A program made the translations under genes and the position numbers. Under the pieces are notes generated by a model. That model saw only the letters and a program-made list of their open reading frames with translations, had not been told where the DNA came from and did not search any database. From Parietichytrium sp. I65-24A (lineage: Eukaryota; Sar; Bigyra; Thraustochytrida; Thraustochytriidae), in NCBI GenBank assembly GCA_012862575.1, contig BLSF01000033.1, forward strand, positions 124,001 to 188,000: a stretch of 64,000 nt of DNA, read 5' to 3'. Shown piece by piece: positions 40,286 through 51,515 of the stretch (positions are counted from its first letter, which is position 1; the number at the start of each line of letters is the position of its first letter).

Positions 40286-41071
40286 TCACAACGCGACAGG
40301 TTTTGCCCGAGAGGACGAGGACCGCGTGAAGCCAAACGGATCTGGAAGCTCCGGCTGTGCCAAAGACGGCGATCGCTGCTCGCGAGCCCTTCGGGATTTG
40401 GATGCGGAAGCAGCCTTTTTGTAGGCTTTGGCATATGCGTCTGTAGCAAATGGGTAAGAATAATCTTGTGAGCTGAAGTATGAATCGATGTCTTTGGGTG
40501 GCGGCTTCTTCTTCTCCATATCAGCGATGACCGCCTTGATGCGACGCTGCATAGTTCCCAAGCAGTAAAAGGCAGCTTCGTGCTCCAGCTCCTGAAGCCT
40601 CGCGAGCTCTTTAGGAAGAGTCTCGTCCTGCAAATAGCTTAAAATGTGTCTAAACAAGAACCAGTCTCGGTCAAAGTAATAGCACCCGTCTTCATCGGGC
40701 TTTAGAATAGACTCCTCCGGCGGCAGACAAGTGGCAGCGAGGAGGCTGAATCTATCCTTGAGAAAGAGTTTTGCGCCGATCTCAAAAATCTGCCCACCCA
40801 CATTCACCCTCACAATCCGGTCAGTCACGGCACTGGAGTCGACGGCGGCGGGGAACCATTCCTGCTTGACAAGCTTTTCGAATCTCTCTCGCTCCTTCTC
40901 CAACCTTTCGCGCTCCTCCTCCAGGTCCTTCCACTCGTGCCGGAGCAGGTTTTTGTGTCTCTCCAGTTGCTCCACCTCGTCTTGCAACGCCAGCCACGCT
41001 TGCCCTAGCGCCTTGCTCTCGGCTCTGAGGTCGCGGACGAGTGCGCTGGATGCTGCTCCGAGATCGCTCAT
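40286..41071 (-). CDS. BTB/T1 (KCTD-type) protein
   Basis: 261 residues from the ATG at 41071. An N-terminal coiled coil (about 10-75) is strongly charged (ERERLEKERERFEKLVKQ). Next comes a BTB/T1 domain (about 88-180): VRVNVGGQIFEIGAKLFLKDRFSLLA, PDEDGCYYFDRDWFLFRHILSYL, then LQELEHEAAFYCLGTM. This is the tetramerisation domain of KCTD proteins, many of which are cullin-3 adaptors, and of Kv channels; no channel part is present here. The C-terminus is Lys/Ser-rich with a short YSYPFATDAYAKAY segment. A plus-strand GCGAGGAC octamer lies 199 nt upstream. Confidence 0.86.
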   Translation of the reverse strand: MSDLGAASSALVRDLRAESKALGQAWLALQDEVEQLERHKNLLRHEWKDLEEERERLEKERERFEKLVKQEWFPAAVDSSAVTDRIVRVNVGGQIFEIGAKLFLKDRFSLLAATCLPPEESILKPDEDGCYYFDRDWFLFRHILSYLQDETLPKELARLQELEHEAAFYCLGTMQRRIKAVIADMEKKKPPPKDIDSYFSSQDYSYPFATDAYAKAYKKAASASKSRRAREQRSPSLAQPELPDPFGFTRSSSSRAKPVAL

Positions 41072-41689
41072 CTTTTCGCCTTGCAGCCAAAACAACAGTG
41101 CCCCCGCAGGCTGAGCTCGGAGATGCAACTGCAACGTATGGGACTCACTTGCAACCGTCAAGATGTCGCTGCTCTTTCGTCTAGCAACGGACTTTGTGGG
41201 AGCTAAGCTGATGAGACTTTGGCGAGGGTTTGTTGGATGGCAGACTGCTGCTGACAGTGAAGAAGCACGGCGAGGACAGTCTTGTTCCTCCCTCTAGGGC
41301 CTCTCTGGCGCGAAAAATCCGTATCTGGATTTCTCCGCGCGTCTCACACTTGCAGAGACAGAAAGAGACTATGTAAAAGAGAGAAAGCAAAGTTATGCGT
41401 TTTGCAAACTGTCGTCTCTAGAGAGGGGTACCAAATTATGCTAGCAACCAACTGAAGGCGAGGCCGAGCTTTCTGAGACTTGTGAGAAACAGCAATGCAC
41501 AGAGCACAAGAGCACAAGAGCGAACGTAGATAATGAGAAACGTCGATGTTTTCTGAATTACAAAAAAAAAGAAGAGGATTGAGATTTGGTACAGAAATGA
41601 TATATATCAAGAGGTTCAAGTTGTGGTAAGACGCACGCTCAGAGACCGGTAAAAAAGATTGAACAAACGTAGGAAACATGTGCAGACGG
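41072..41689. other. intergenic region between two minus-strand genes
   Basis: 618 bp, AT-rich toward the MYB side. It holds a GCGAGGAC octamer at 41270-41277 on the plus strand. No gene is seen. Confidence 0.5.
41270..41277 (+). promoter_or_regulatory. GCGAGGAC octamer, reverse to BTB gene
   Basis: Exact octamer, 199 nt before the BTB ATG but in the opposite orientation, which would mean orientation does not matter if it is functional. Confidence 0.28.
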
Positions 41690-43360
41690 TCAGTACAGCT
41701 GAGCGGAGCCAGCTTCGTTGAGGATGTCGGCAATAGATGAGTTGAGCTCGTTGAATTCGTCCGAGTTGACATCGTCATCGATGTGCGATCGCGCATTCTT
41801 GAGGATATCGTGCATTTTGGATGCAATCTCCCTCTCTTGTGGAGGCAGGGAAGAATAATTGTTCACATCGAAAGTCACCAGCTTGCCGCGTGGGCCGCGA
41901 TGCTGCTTTTGCTGCATACTTACGAACTCCGAAGTAGGGCGATGTTCCGCCTTGGCCTGGTTTTGGTAGTCCCACTGTTCCCTCTGCATGCTGTGTACAT
42001 CTCTAGGTGCTTCTTGGGAAGCGTTTAGACCCTTGGAGGAGGACATCGTTCGAGGAACCTTGTTGGAAGTATTCCAGAACATGAAAAGTGGCTCTTCGCC
42101 AGGATGGTGATTGTTTTGTGCATGTGCCTCTTCCGGTTCTTCTGTGTTGTGGCTCCACGGTATCTCTGAGTTGGGATGATGATGATGGTGGTGGTAGTCT
42201 TCGGCTTCCCATCCAGGCTTTTGGACGGAGTTGGCCGCATAGTATATATCTCTGCCATGTGTTGGGACAAAAGCACTGCCATGGGTCCTTTTGCCAGGCT
42301 TCATATCAGCAATGAGCTGCGAGTGAGGCGACCTGAATCCAGGAATGATGCTCGGTCCCTTCGACAGTGAAGGACTGTAGGTGTCCTCATCTGGGCAATA
42401 GTCTGAAATCAAAGCGTCAATAAGATCCCGCTTCCTGCTCTGTTGTGGCATCTCGTCTGGAATGTGCTCCGGTAGAGCCTCTTCCGCGATGACAAAGTCA
42501 TTGCCTGGCGGGAGGTGGTATCGATCTGACTCCACGTGGGGCTCGTGCCTGTGAACAGCACTATGTGAATCTTTAGTCTGAATCGCTGGTTCGTTTGGGG
42601 CGTTGCTGCGATGAAGGTGGGGCTGGGCGGCTGCGCTAGTACCAGCGTTCAGCCTGGGTAAATTGACATTCGCGCTGCCACGTTTCTCAAAGAAGGTTCT
42701 GTAATCGTAGGGAAGAGACTGCTCCGGAGATCCCAGCACGACCGATTTCTGAGTGGAACCGCTAATGAGAGCACGATACCTGACTTTGACGCCATTTAGA
42801 GATCTTCGCGGGAGATTGTTCTGGATGACGTTCCACTTTGGCCCATGCTGTCTGTACAGTTGAAGCAGGAGGGCATCCTCCTGGCTTGTCCACTGGCGTT
42901 TCCTCGCTCTCATAATGGACTTGAACCTCGTCTTGACACCGTTCTCCGTCCGCCCCGGCATGCGCATGGCAATTTGCGACCATTTGTTGCCCAGCTCCGC
43001 CTGAATCCTCTGCAGCTCCAGGTCCTCCTCAATCGTCCACGGGCTGTGCGCGATGGCCGGGTCGAGGGAGTTCTTCCACCTCTCGCGGCACTGCTTGGCG
43101 CTGCGCCCGTGTATCTGCGCCGACACCTTGTTCCAGAACTTGTTCTTCACGTCCCCTTTGCCGCCCTGCGCCTGCTGCGACGCCGCGTCCGATTCCTCCG
43201 TCTCACCGTTCTCCTTGAGCTCCTCGATCACCTCGCGCAGCCTCGCGTCTTCCGCCTCCGTCCACGGAACGTACGACGAACGCGGCGCATCTCCTTCCGT
43301 GTCTGATGGGCTCCTGTCCGCGTCGCACAAGTCCTCGTCCACGCTCGCTGCTGCCTTCAT
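41690..43360 (-). CDS. three-repeat MYB transcription factor
   Basis: 556 residues from the ATG at 43360 (MKAAASVDEDLCDAD). The frame stays open further upstream, but that part is translated CT/GA microsatellite. Three MYB repeats: R1 (about 30-97) with an acidic spacer inserted between its first and third tryptophans (PWTEAEDARL ... KFWNKVSAQIHGRSAKQCRERW), R2 (about 103-152, PWTIEEDLEL, NKWSQIAMRMPGRTENGVKTRF), and R3 (about 155-203, QWTSQEDALLL, PKWNVIQNNLPRRSLNGVKVRY). This is the layout of animal c-MYB and plant 3R-MYB, cell-cycle regulators. The C-terminal 350 residues are polar, with His runs and a short acidic end, and are likely an activation region. Confidence 0.9.
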   Translation of the reverse strand: MKAAASVDEDLCDADRSPSDTEGDAPRSSYVPWTEAEDARLREVIEELKENGETEESDAASQQAQGGKGDVKNKFWNKVSAQIHGRSAKQCRERWKNSLDPAIAHSPWTIEEDLELQRIQAELGNKWSQIAMRMPGRTENGVKTRFKSIMRARKRQWTSQEDALLLQLYRQHGPKWNVIQNNLPRRSLNGVKVRYRALISGSTQKSVVLGSPEQSLPYDYRTFFEKRGSANVNLPRLNAGTSAAAQPHLHRSNAPNEPAIQTKDSHSAVHRHEPHVESDRYHLPPGNDFVIAEEALPEHIPDEMPQQSRKRDLIDALISDYCPDEDTYSPSLSKGPSIIPGFRSPHSQLIADMKPGKRTHGSAFVPTHGRDIYYAANSVQKPGWEAEDYHHHHHHPNSEIPWSHNTEEPEEAHAQNNHHPGEEPLFMFWNTSNKVPRTMSSSKGLNASQEAPRDVHSMQREQWDYQNQAKAEHRPTSEFVSMQQKQHRGPRGKLVTFDVNNYSSLPPQEREIASKMHDILKNARSHIDDDVNSDEFNELNSSIADILNEAGSAQLY

Positions 43361-46300
43361 CTCTCCCGCTCCAACTCCAACTTGCTCTCTCTCTCTCTCC
43401 CCGGGACGCTCCTCACTGTACACTGTACACTGTACGACGTATGCGCCGTACGCACCGTATGAAACGGACGCGCCGGGGGTACGCGCGACGTACGTCTCTA
43501 GAAACGGCCAACGAACAAGTCGTCCGTCTGTAGGTGTCCACGTCTCTACGTCTGTCTGTCTGTCTGTGCGCGCTGCGGACGAGGCGGGCCGGCGCTGAAA
43601 GGACTCGCCGAGGATCGCTTGGTGTGGGGCCACGGGGTGTCCGCGGGACGCGAGGTGTGGGAGGGCACTTGATTTGGGAGCTGCTTTCTCTCTCTCTCTC
43701 TTTCTTTGTTTCTGTCTCTCTTTGTTTCTGTCTCTCTTTCTTGCTTTTGCAGGTGGTCTCGCTTCTTGCTTTTTCCTTCTTCTTTCTTTCTTTCTTTCTT
43801 TCTTTCTTTCCCTTTCCTCCTCCCTCTGCAAAACTCTTTTTCTCTCTTGGTGTCTCCCTCTCTCTCTCATTCTCCCCATCCGCGTGTGTATAGGTCCTCC
43901 TACCAGGTGGGACTATCAGGCGCCTTCGCCGCCTGGTAGAGTTAGCTACGTGCCGGACAAGGGCCTCGGCGTCTTACCGTTCGAAGTGGCTGAGCGGCGA
44001 GGGGTGGAGTAGGACTCGCCAATCGGGTAGTGAGGAGGAGTGTATTGTGAGTGTGAGGGAACTGGAGAAGGGAGGAAGAAAGAAGGATGGGCAGGAAGAA
44101 GAAGCGACGGAGAGTCTCCGGCGAAGAGCTCTATTGTTTTCGTTGATGATGGCTAGTCGCCGCTCCTTCCAGCAGGCAGCGCATCAGTGGTTGCTTGCTG
44201 GGTGATGCTGGCATTTTTTTGCTCACTGCCTACTGTGAGGAAGGGCAGTTGCCCTCACAAGTTTCTGGCGAGCGGGACAGAAGAGAGATCGGGATTGATT
44301 CTTGCTTTTGTGAGGAGCAGCGGATCAACAGAGCAGCCGGAGAGAGAAACGAATTGTCAGGTTCTGAGGGGGAAGGCAAGAATCGGGAAGCTAGATCGAC
44401 AGGAAAGACTGGAAAGACAGACTTTCTACGTCAACCGGTAGCGTAGAGGAGAACCTGCCTGCATAGTCACGGTAAATATTAGCGCCCTCCCAAGCCTCAG
44501 TGGAGAGGGGAGGATTACAAATAGGACTGTGACTATGGCCAACTGTAGGCAACGTGTATCTGTGCGGAGAGCTGCCTTGCTTCTCTGTTAGTACCAACGA
44601 TGTGCTCCTCACATCTTTCAACAATAATTTTGTGAGGAGGGAGCGTCGTTCTCCTAACGTCGCTCGCTGTCTTTACCGGTAACCTGCAAGTAGAGGGTAT
44701 GTAATCTTTGCTAAGCGTCGTCCTGACGCAATTTCCCGAAGAAATTTGCCTACCAAGCAGATGAGATTTTACAGTTATGTTTGCAGGACCATGGTAAGAC
44801 TTGCTATGTCCAGCTTTGGCCGATTGGGTGGCAGCCACTGTGCCCCTCACGCAGTTTTCCTTTCCTCCTCACATCATATTTTGCTAAAATATACGTTAGG
44901 CATCCACTCCCACCTTAGACGATGTTATAGCTAGCTTCCTATATCGGAGTTTTCATTAGTAGGTCATATACAAGCCGCCGACTATTCCACCCATGGGAGA
45001 GAGCGGAGAGAGAGGGAGAGAGAGAGAAATAGAGAGAGCCGCCTAGCTTGCTGCGACGTGGTCGTTGCTACTCGTCATTATCGGCTGCAGTAGTATTCCC
45101 GAGGTGTAGATTCCATCAGGGTCTGAAGTTGTCCAACTTGCAATGGTGGACAAGGAAGACAAGGGTCAGGGATGTCTTTGTCTTGTGTCTTGTAATTTGC
45201 TAAAATGCTGGTTTTGTTCGGAAATTGCCATGTGGTGATTAACACATCACTATTTTTCTGCTCACGCCGTATGAGAAATTGTGCACAACACTGGTTCTGT
45301 TCTTCGCACATCGACAACGCATTAACAGATTTCTGTTCTTCGCACATCGACAACGCATTAACAGATTTGACTGGTTGCTTACAGATGACAATAGTAAATA
45401 ACCAAGCAAGACTCGGGGTCGTGTTGTGTGGAATAGTACAGGTGATACGGGTCGTTTATGAGAAGCGCCGCCCTTTTCCTCCATAGAAACCCCTCTCTTG
45501 ATATGCAGATGCCGTGAGGTTGCTTGAGAGGGCCGGTTCACTAAGGTTCGATTAGAAGACTCTCGATGAGATTTTATTGACAGTGAAGCATTAAGTAATA
45601 TCCCTAATCGGACATCGGATCTCCAATTGTTGGTGACTGACTAATAATTCCTATCTACTAGTTATGTGAAAAACGCTCCCCTCCCACTAGTACTTGCCAT
45701 AAAAAGTTTCAGAGTCGGCAAACAGTCCATGTTTTTCTCCTTTCGAGATCAAGAATGAGCTTAAGCTTATTTACAGTGGTTTTTCTTTCGTTCGCTGTTC
45801 TAAACATGAATGAACAGCAAGGCATCTTTCCCTTCTCACGCACTTTTGCAACAGTTTTAGTCTCTGCGTCCTCAAAGGAATCTCTGATGACCGTTCTAGC
45901 AAGTGCTCTTCCCACAGAAGAAGGAAGTACGGCGCGCCACTATTAATTACCCATCTACCCGAAGCTCTACGGCACGCAAGCTTGAGGGACGGACATTTAC
46001 TAGAGGTACATAACCCATCTGTAATCCTGCTTTCGTCGCCTGTATCTTCCCCACATGGTCACATTCACAAGCTGCGATCCTAACACAACATATAGCGAAA
46101 CATGGTAAGACCACCAGGACTGTAGGACTATGAAGAGTCGTGAATTGCCGCCAAATGCCGCTCCAGGTCATTCCAGGTCTCCAGGTCATGCATGAGGCGG
46201 CTTCTCGTGCTTCTCGTGGATTTCTTTCTTTCTTGGAAGCTCGCTGTCAGAGCGCAGGCCGCCGGCGTTGATCTCGCACTTGGCTCCTTCTGCTCCTTCT

Positions 46301-48170
46301 TTTAAATTTTACATTTTTTCTCCTGGGCAAGCAGCCTGCAATGAAAGCTGCGGTGATAGTACGACGCTAAGGGTGGTGTGTAAACATGTGTAAACTTCAT
46401 CCAAGGTCGTTCAGGAGTCTCTCTCACCGGAGCTCGTCATGAATGTAGTGGAAGCGACCGTGGTCGCGCACTTGCCGCCAACTTGCCTGCTCGATCGCGG
46501 AGCTCGCAAATGTTCGCAAAGCAAGCTCGACCGTGAGTCGAAAGAGCGAACGAGAATTTCTCAGTGCGGCTGCGGCTTGAGCGGTCGTAGCGACATGCGA
46601 CGAATTCCCCAATTCGGATGGTCACTTGGTCTCAGGAGTGTCCGCCAAGAGTGAGAAATCTGTTGTGATGCGGACGAGAGGCAATGCCGGCGACCCTCGA
46701 ATTTCGATAATTGAGGATTCAAAGTGTGTTCTCGAGGACTCTGGTTTTGAGGAGCCCAAGGTGCGGAATCGAGCGGGGCCACCCACCACCCGCCGCTTCA
46801 CGCGCACTCAGTCTTGGCATCGAAAAAACGACATGTTGTAGCTATTGAAGCGGGTTCTGATGCCAACTCACAGCCGCAAAATCAGTTGATTGTTGATTTT
46901 TATTGACAATATATTTCTAGGTCACGCGATTCGGTCCCCAAGAAACAACATGGTGTCATGCGCGGCTTTGGTCTCAAGCTTTTTCACGCCTGTAGCAGCG
47001 CTGGCTGCTCTTTTCCAACGCTGATCCCTCTTTAGCGCCAAGTTCACCCGAGAAATCCTCAATGAGTTGGAGCTCAACTACATGACCTTCCTTGAAGTCA
47101 ATAATGGAAGTTGTGCTAGACGTTGTTTGTGAACACCAGCGTGAGCTTTGTCGCTTTTCATTCAACGCCAGCGAGGCTTTGAGTCAACATCGAAACTGAA
47201 CCACTGCTCGACTGAATTCGCTCAAGTCGACACGACTCAATATCTCTCAACGTGACATCATCAAAACCTCCAAAGTCCTTTGCTATTTCGCACTCCGGAA
47301 ACCATTGCGCCACAACTCTCTCTCTCTCTCTGTCTGTCTATCTATCTATCTGTCTGTCTCACTCCGTCTCTGTCTCTGTCTCTCAATGCCCCTCCTCGTC
47401 TCCCTCGTCTCCATGTGACTTTCTTCCTGCTCTCCTTTCCACGTGCACACACCAACAGCAACGCACGTACCGGTAGTGGCAAGCTATCAGAAGTACTAAT
47501 TATACAGAGGCTACTCGAGTGGGTAATAGGATATCGTGTCGCCTGTGAGTACCGTACGTACGTACTGTACTCGTAGATTATAGTACTACGACCTTATGCC
47601 AAGAGAACTGACCGTGCGTGAAGATATCTTTTTTTTAAAAGGGAAAAACTCGACAGAGAAGAACAAAGGAGATCTCGCAGCAAGTAGAAGGAAGACACTT
47701 TCTAAACTCAAACTCTTTCTCTTTTTTTTTTAATAAAATCACCAAACTTCGGATTCTTGATGATTCTTGAATCAGTGAATCTAACCAAGCGAGTACCACG
47801 AACGCAAGTACTCACAGTCAGTACCGCGTTTGAATTCCCCTCCATAAACAAAACTCCTAGAACCATCTTCACAAACTACCATTACCTAGCTACTAGCACT
47901 GCACTTGTGGGTACTTGGGAAACTTGGGAGTACCCGCAGTGCCAGCACTGTACTCGAGTACCACAAGAAGAGGGTCTAGGTAAAAGGAAAAGTACGCTAC
48001 AAGTACGCACGAAGAAACCGCCTGAACGGAGCTAGTCTTCTGCCTCTCCGGTGGGTGTCGAAAAGGCGCGAGAAGGCGGACATGCGTGACGGCAAGGGAG
48101 CGCTGCTGGAATAGCGCTGGGAAGAGGCGCGGCAGCGGGATGCCAGAGCCGCGCGAAAGAGGGCGGAGGA
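43361..48170. other. gene-poor region, 4.8 kb
   Basis: No gene is recognised. It contains CT/CTTT microsatellites (about 43386-43402, 43686-43810), a short plus-strand frame MGRKKKRRRVSGEELYCFR (44087-44146) that looks like a zinc-finger first exon but has no partner found, several copies of TGTGAGGAG in both orientations (44230-44880), a 36-nt tandem pair (45296-45367), a minus-strand AATAAA (46899-46904) and a plus-strand frame MRTRGNAGDPRISIIEDSKC (46667-46841). A CT/CTAT tract lies at 47310-47360 and a dispersed 18-nt repeat at 47807-47824. Confidence 0.45.
45296..45367 (+). repeat. 36-nt tandem repeat, two copies
   Basis: Units 45296-45331 and 45332-45367 are identical, each beginning TCTGTTCTTCGCACATCGAC. 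This points to recent duplication. Confidence 0.95.
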
Positions 48171-51100
48171 ATGTCGGCGACACAGTTGGAGAAAGGGAGA
48201 GACAAAGAGAAAGACCTGCGCGAGTTGCTGCGAAAGGTGAGGCACGAGCAAGATGATTGGGAGAGAGTTGCAGCTCTGGCCACCGTGCAGGAGGAGCTCG
48301 AAGAGCTGTTTGACGTCCGGAGTTGCGACCTCGAGGGCGGAAAGTGGTCGATGTTGTGCGTGGCGAATGTGAGCAAGATGCTGGGGTCTGTGGGATACAT
48401 CCTGAGCAAGCCGTTGAATCGGTCACAGGGATTGACAGATTGGGTCAGAGGCCAGGCGCTCGTGTGCCTCACGACTGTTCTTCTTTCACTGAACGCAGCT
48501 CACGCTCAGCCAGTGCTCTTTGTGGACTTGATTTCGTTCTTGTGGGGCGTGGCTAGTCGGCCTAATCACCCGTCATCCTCGCGGTCGCGGGAGCTTGCAT
48601 GCGAATGTCTGCGAGAGGTTGAACTTTGTTATCCTTGCATACTTGTAAACCTGGTACAAGATGTCTCGGATCTCTCCGACGGTGTGGACTCATCTGAGCG
48701 CTGCAGTGTATTCACGCTTTATCAATGCCTTCAGCTCGAAATTTCGTACGCGAGACAGTCGTATGCGAGATTGCTAATGGTATTGCTGAGGCATACCCTT
48801 GCTTCGAGTCCAGATCAAGACTTGGATACAAGTCTTGGCCCGTGGAACTCCCCATCCGACCAAGCAAGGGGACGAGAAGCTCCTTTGCGATTTGTTCCGC
48901 AGTCTGCAGCCGGATCGCGCCTGCTTCTTATACCAAACTTTAAGCGATACCTCTCTCACGGAAGGTACCTGCCCGCGCGGGAAGAATTATTTGAGGAATT
49001 TGGCGAGAAACAGTATACGATCAAGAGGGAAGGTGGACGAGGAAAAGTGATTGAGGTTGTCTCGCTACTGTTGGAATTGTGCGGCGGATTTTCGACGTGG
49101 GCGAAAGCTGATGTACTGCTCACCGTCACAGAAGCCACCCTGTATGTGCACTTACCATTCGACATGTTCGCGCACTATCTTGACGACACTCTGCATCGAT
49201 CTGACTTGTATCTGCTCCACGTGGGCCTGCGATGCTGGCGGGCAATAGCAGGTGTGTACGAGCGGGCTCGTGATCGAGCGATTCTCCTTGTACACGATTG
49301 TTTGCACGTGAGGCATTCGGCAAGCTTTTCATCCTCCGAGCGTGTTCTTGCATGTCTTTGGTGCCCAAGCTTGCTCATAGATCCTCGAGCATTACTTCAA
49401 GTCCATACCTGGTTCTATCCAAAACATAGCGAACCTGCACAAATCCAGGTCCATAGTATGCTGGCACTTTTGGAATGCATGGAGAATTGCGAACCTATGT
49501 GTCGTGCATTGCAGGACGATGTGAACGCCATCCATTTGCTTGATGTGATTAGGCGAAACATATCTCGAGAGGAGTATGGTTGTGGCCGGGGTCGTTCTGC
49601 AGAAATAGAACGCTTGAATGGCACCATTCTTCTGCTAGAGTCTATCTTGGAAAAGTTTCCTTTTGTTCATGTCAAAGTCGGGGATTACCTTTGTGGCATG
49701 CTCTTTGAGCATCAGCACACCATCCCGTCAGTGCTGGCAATGCTCGACCGCGTCAGGAAAAGTGAAAATGGCGAAGATGTCTTCCAGTCTTTGACGAGCA
49801 GGGTGGTTCAAGCCATTGCCACACTTTATCCACAGAAGGCAATTAAATTTTACCTGAGTCTCGTCGAATATGCAGCCAAACAAAGAGTCATAGATCCAAA
49901 TTGGACAGTCGGCCTTGCCTTGCTGCGCTACGTAGAGTGCAGCGAACTTCGAGACGATTATGAGACACAGCGAGAGATATTGCATTGTTGCGAAACGTTG
50001 GCAAGAACCCATCCTAAAATGGCAGTTTGTCCGCACTCCGAATGTCATCTCCTCAAGGTGCTCGCGATCATCTCGACACTATCTGGCGATCCAGGCGCCG
50101 CCGTGGAGGCGCGAGACTTGCTAGAAATGCTCACCTTTCCAACGGGCGATTTATTCCGCCACGCGGAAGGAGAGATCCTCGCTCGAGATCTTGCCCTCGA
50201 TAAGCGGTACGAGGACTATCAGGTCACAGGTCTTCATTCCGTATGCACTACGGTGGAGTCACTGGGCCAGGTCTTGATTCTGCGGCGCGACCATGGACAG
50301 CCAGGGACACTTTACGACAGCACGTCAGGTGCAAGCATCGGTCGGCGTCTGCATCTGCTCGGGGACGAACAAGAGCTTGAAGCTGCTTGGGGCAGATACA
50401 TCAGTTCCCTTGCTCAGCCGAAGGGCGACCGGAAGCTTGCTATTCCGATTCTCGTGTACTATTGCGGGCCAGCCCATGTTCCAGAAATGCAAAACTACGA
50501 TTGGGTGATGGGGATTGTTCTTGAGTTCCAGCCAGTTGCAGAATACAAAACTATTCGACCCATACACTTGCCGACGTTACAAAGCCATACCAAGGACGTC
50601 TCCGAGCTCGAGGACCCGTTCGTTCATAGGATTTTAGTAGACCTGGAGCCCCTTGACCCTGTTCCGACGGAGTTGGAGGTTGTGGCTCGATGCACAATTC
50701 CGTGCGGAGACATGCTGGTCGGCAAGATCGGCACCGTGCGTATTGAAACGGAGGATCTTCTCATCCCACTACGTGTCGATGGATTATCGCCAACCTTCCT
50801 CTTCCAGAGCGTGTGGGGTCGCCACTGCGACTTGTGCTCTGTGAAAAAGGTCCGTGTCGGCGGTGTGCAGAGCCTGTCGATCGTTTTGCGAGCTTTTGGA
50901 AGGCTGGTGATGGGTTACGGGAAATGTACACATCTAACGCAGAGTCTATTTCAAGACCTTAGTGAGGAAAAGTGGCTTTCGAGCATTCGGTGGGGTCTGT
51001 CAGAACTCGCAGCGTACGCAACGGAAGATTTCTTTGGCGTAGACAAGGAATCCATCCTGGTACTTTTGTGTGGGGCCTTTGTTCCACCCAAGAGCCACAT

Positions 51101-51218
51101 ACTATTTAAATTCTTCATATCTGAGCAGGTGACCAACGTGCAAATCGCATGCGACACGATGTTGCTCTTTGCCCAGATGGACAGTCTCTTTTTGAGAATC
51201 TTCTCCAGCCCGACGTGA
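48171..51218 (+). CDS. AP5B1: AP-5 adaptor complex beta-like subunit
   Basis: 1015 residues, single exon. AP-5 is an adaptor complex of late endosomes and lysosomes, working with SPG11/SPG15 in membrane retrieval. The protein is an alpha-helical solenoid for about 700 residues and then a beta-rich C-terminal part, as in adaptor large subunits. The clearest match is ELACECLREVELCYPCIL, like TACECLRELESCKPGLL of human AP5B1, at a similar place. The C-terminal ear-like part includes LAIPILVYYCGPAHVPEMQNYDWVMGIVLEFQPV. There is no dileucine or other AP-1/2 feature. Length is slightly above human AP5B1 (878). Identification of the subunit is fair; helical-repeat similarity alone would be weaker. 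No other AP-5 subunit is in the window. Confidence 0.72.
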   Translation: MSATQLEKGRDKEKDLRELLRKVRHEQDDWERVAALATVQEELEELFDVRSCDLEGGKWSMLCVANVSKMLGSVGYILSKPLNRSQGLTDWVRGQALVCLTTVLLSLNAAHAQPVLFVDLISFLWGVASRPNHPSSSRSRELACECLREVELCYPCILVNLVQDVSDLSDGVDSSERCSVFTLYQCLQLEISYARQSYARLLMVLLRHTLASSPDQDLDTSLGPWNSPSDQARGREAPLRFVPQSAAGSRLLLIPNFKRYLSHGRYLPAREELFEEFGEKQYTIKREGGRGKVIEVVSLLLELCGGFSTWAKADVLLTVTEATLYVHLPFDMFAHYLDDTLHRSDLYLLHVGLRCWRAIAGVYERARDRAILLVHDCLHVRHSASFSSSERVLACLWCPSLLIDPRALLQVHTWFYPKHSEPAQIQVHSMLALLECMENCEPMCRALQDDVNAIHLLDVIRRNISREEYGCGRGRSAEIERLNGTILLLESILEKFPFVHVKVGDYLCGMLFEHQHTIPSVLAMLDRVRKSENGEDVFQSLTSRVVQAIATLYPQKAIKFYLSLVEYAAKQRVIDPNWTVGLALLRYVECSELRDDYETQREILHCCETLARTHPKMAVCPHSECHLLKVLAIISTLSGDPGAAVEARDLLEMLTFPTGDLFRHAEGEILARDLALDKRYEDYQVTGLHSVCTTVESLGQVLILRRDHGQPGTLYDSTSGASIGRRLHLLGDEQELEAAWGRYISSLAQPKGDRKLAIPILVYYCGPAHVPEMQNYDWVMGIVLEFQPVAEYKTIRPIHLPTLQSHTKDVSELEDPFVHRILVDLEPLDPVPTELEVVARCTIPCGDMLVGKIGTVRIETEDLLIPLRVDGLSPTFLFQSVWGRHCDLCSVKKVRVGGVQSLSIVLRAFGRLVMGYGKCTHLTQSLFQDLSEEKWLSSIRWGLSELAAYATEDFFGVDKESILVLLCGAFVPPKSHILFKFFISEQVTNVQIACDTMLLFAQMDSLFLRIFSSPT

Positions 51219-51515
51219 TTCATTCAACTGGACAACCATCTTCTGATCCATCTTTCTACTTTGTTGCAGTGTACGATCGTTTCGGCTGTTTTGGCTGTGA
51301 GCTTCTCGTGGATTTCCCAGCCCTAGTACCAAGAGAGAATGAATGCATGTGCGGAAGGGTCACCTGGAATCGTTTGCTCGCAAGAGTCCTGAATGACAGA
51401 GCAGTTAGACCGAAACGCAAAATACTTTTGCAACCGGGAAAGAACCGAATCGACCAAAGTGCCGACGCAGAATTGACCACGGGAAACGCCAATCCCGCAA
51501 AAAAAAAAAAAAAAT

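Noticed and set aside
43361-43879. N-terminal extension of the three-repeat MYB
   Set aside because: Runs through CT/GA microsatellite with Lys/Arg/Glu-rich translation. The ATG at 43360 is a better start.
44230-44880. Repeated TGTGAGGAG strings as a regulatory array
   Set aside because: Seven or so copies in both orientations, but spacing is irregular and the motif is short. Not strong enough to call.
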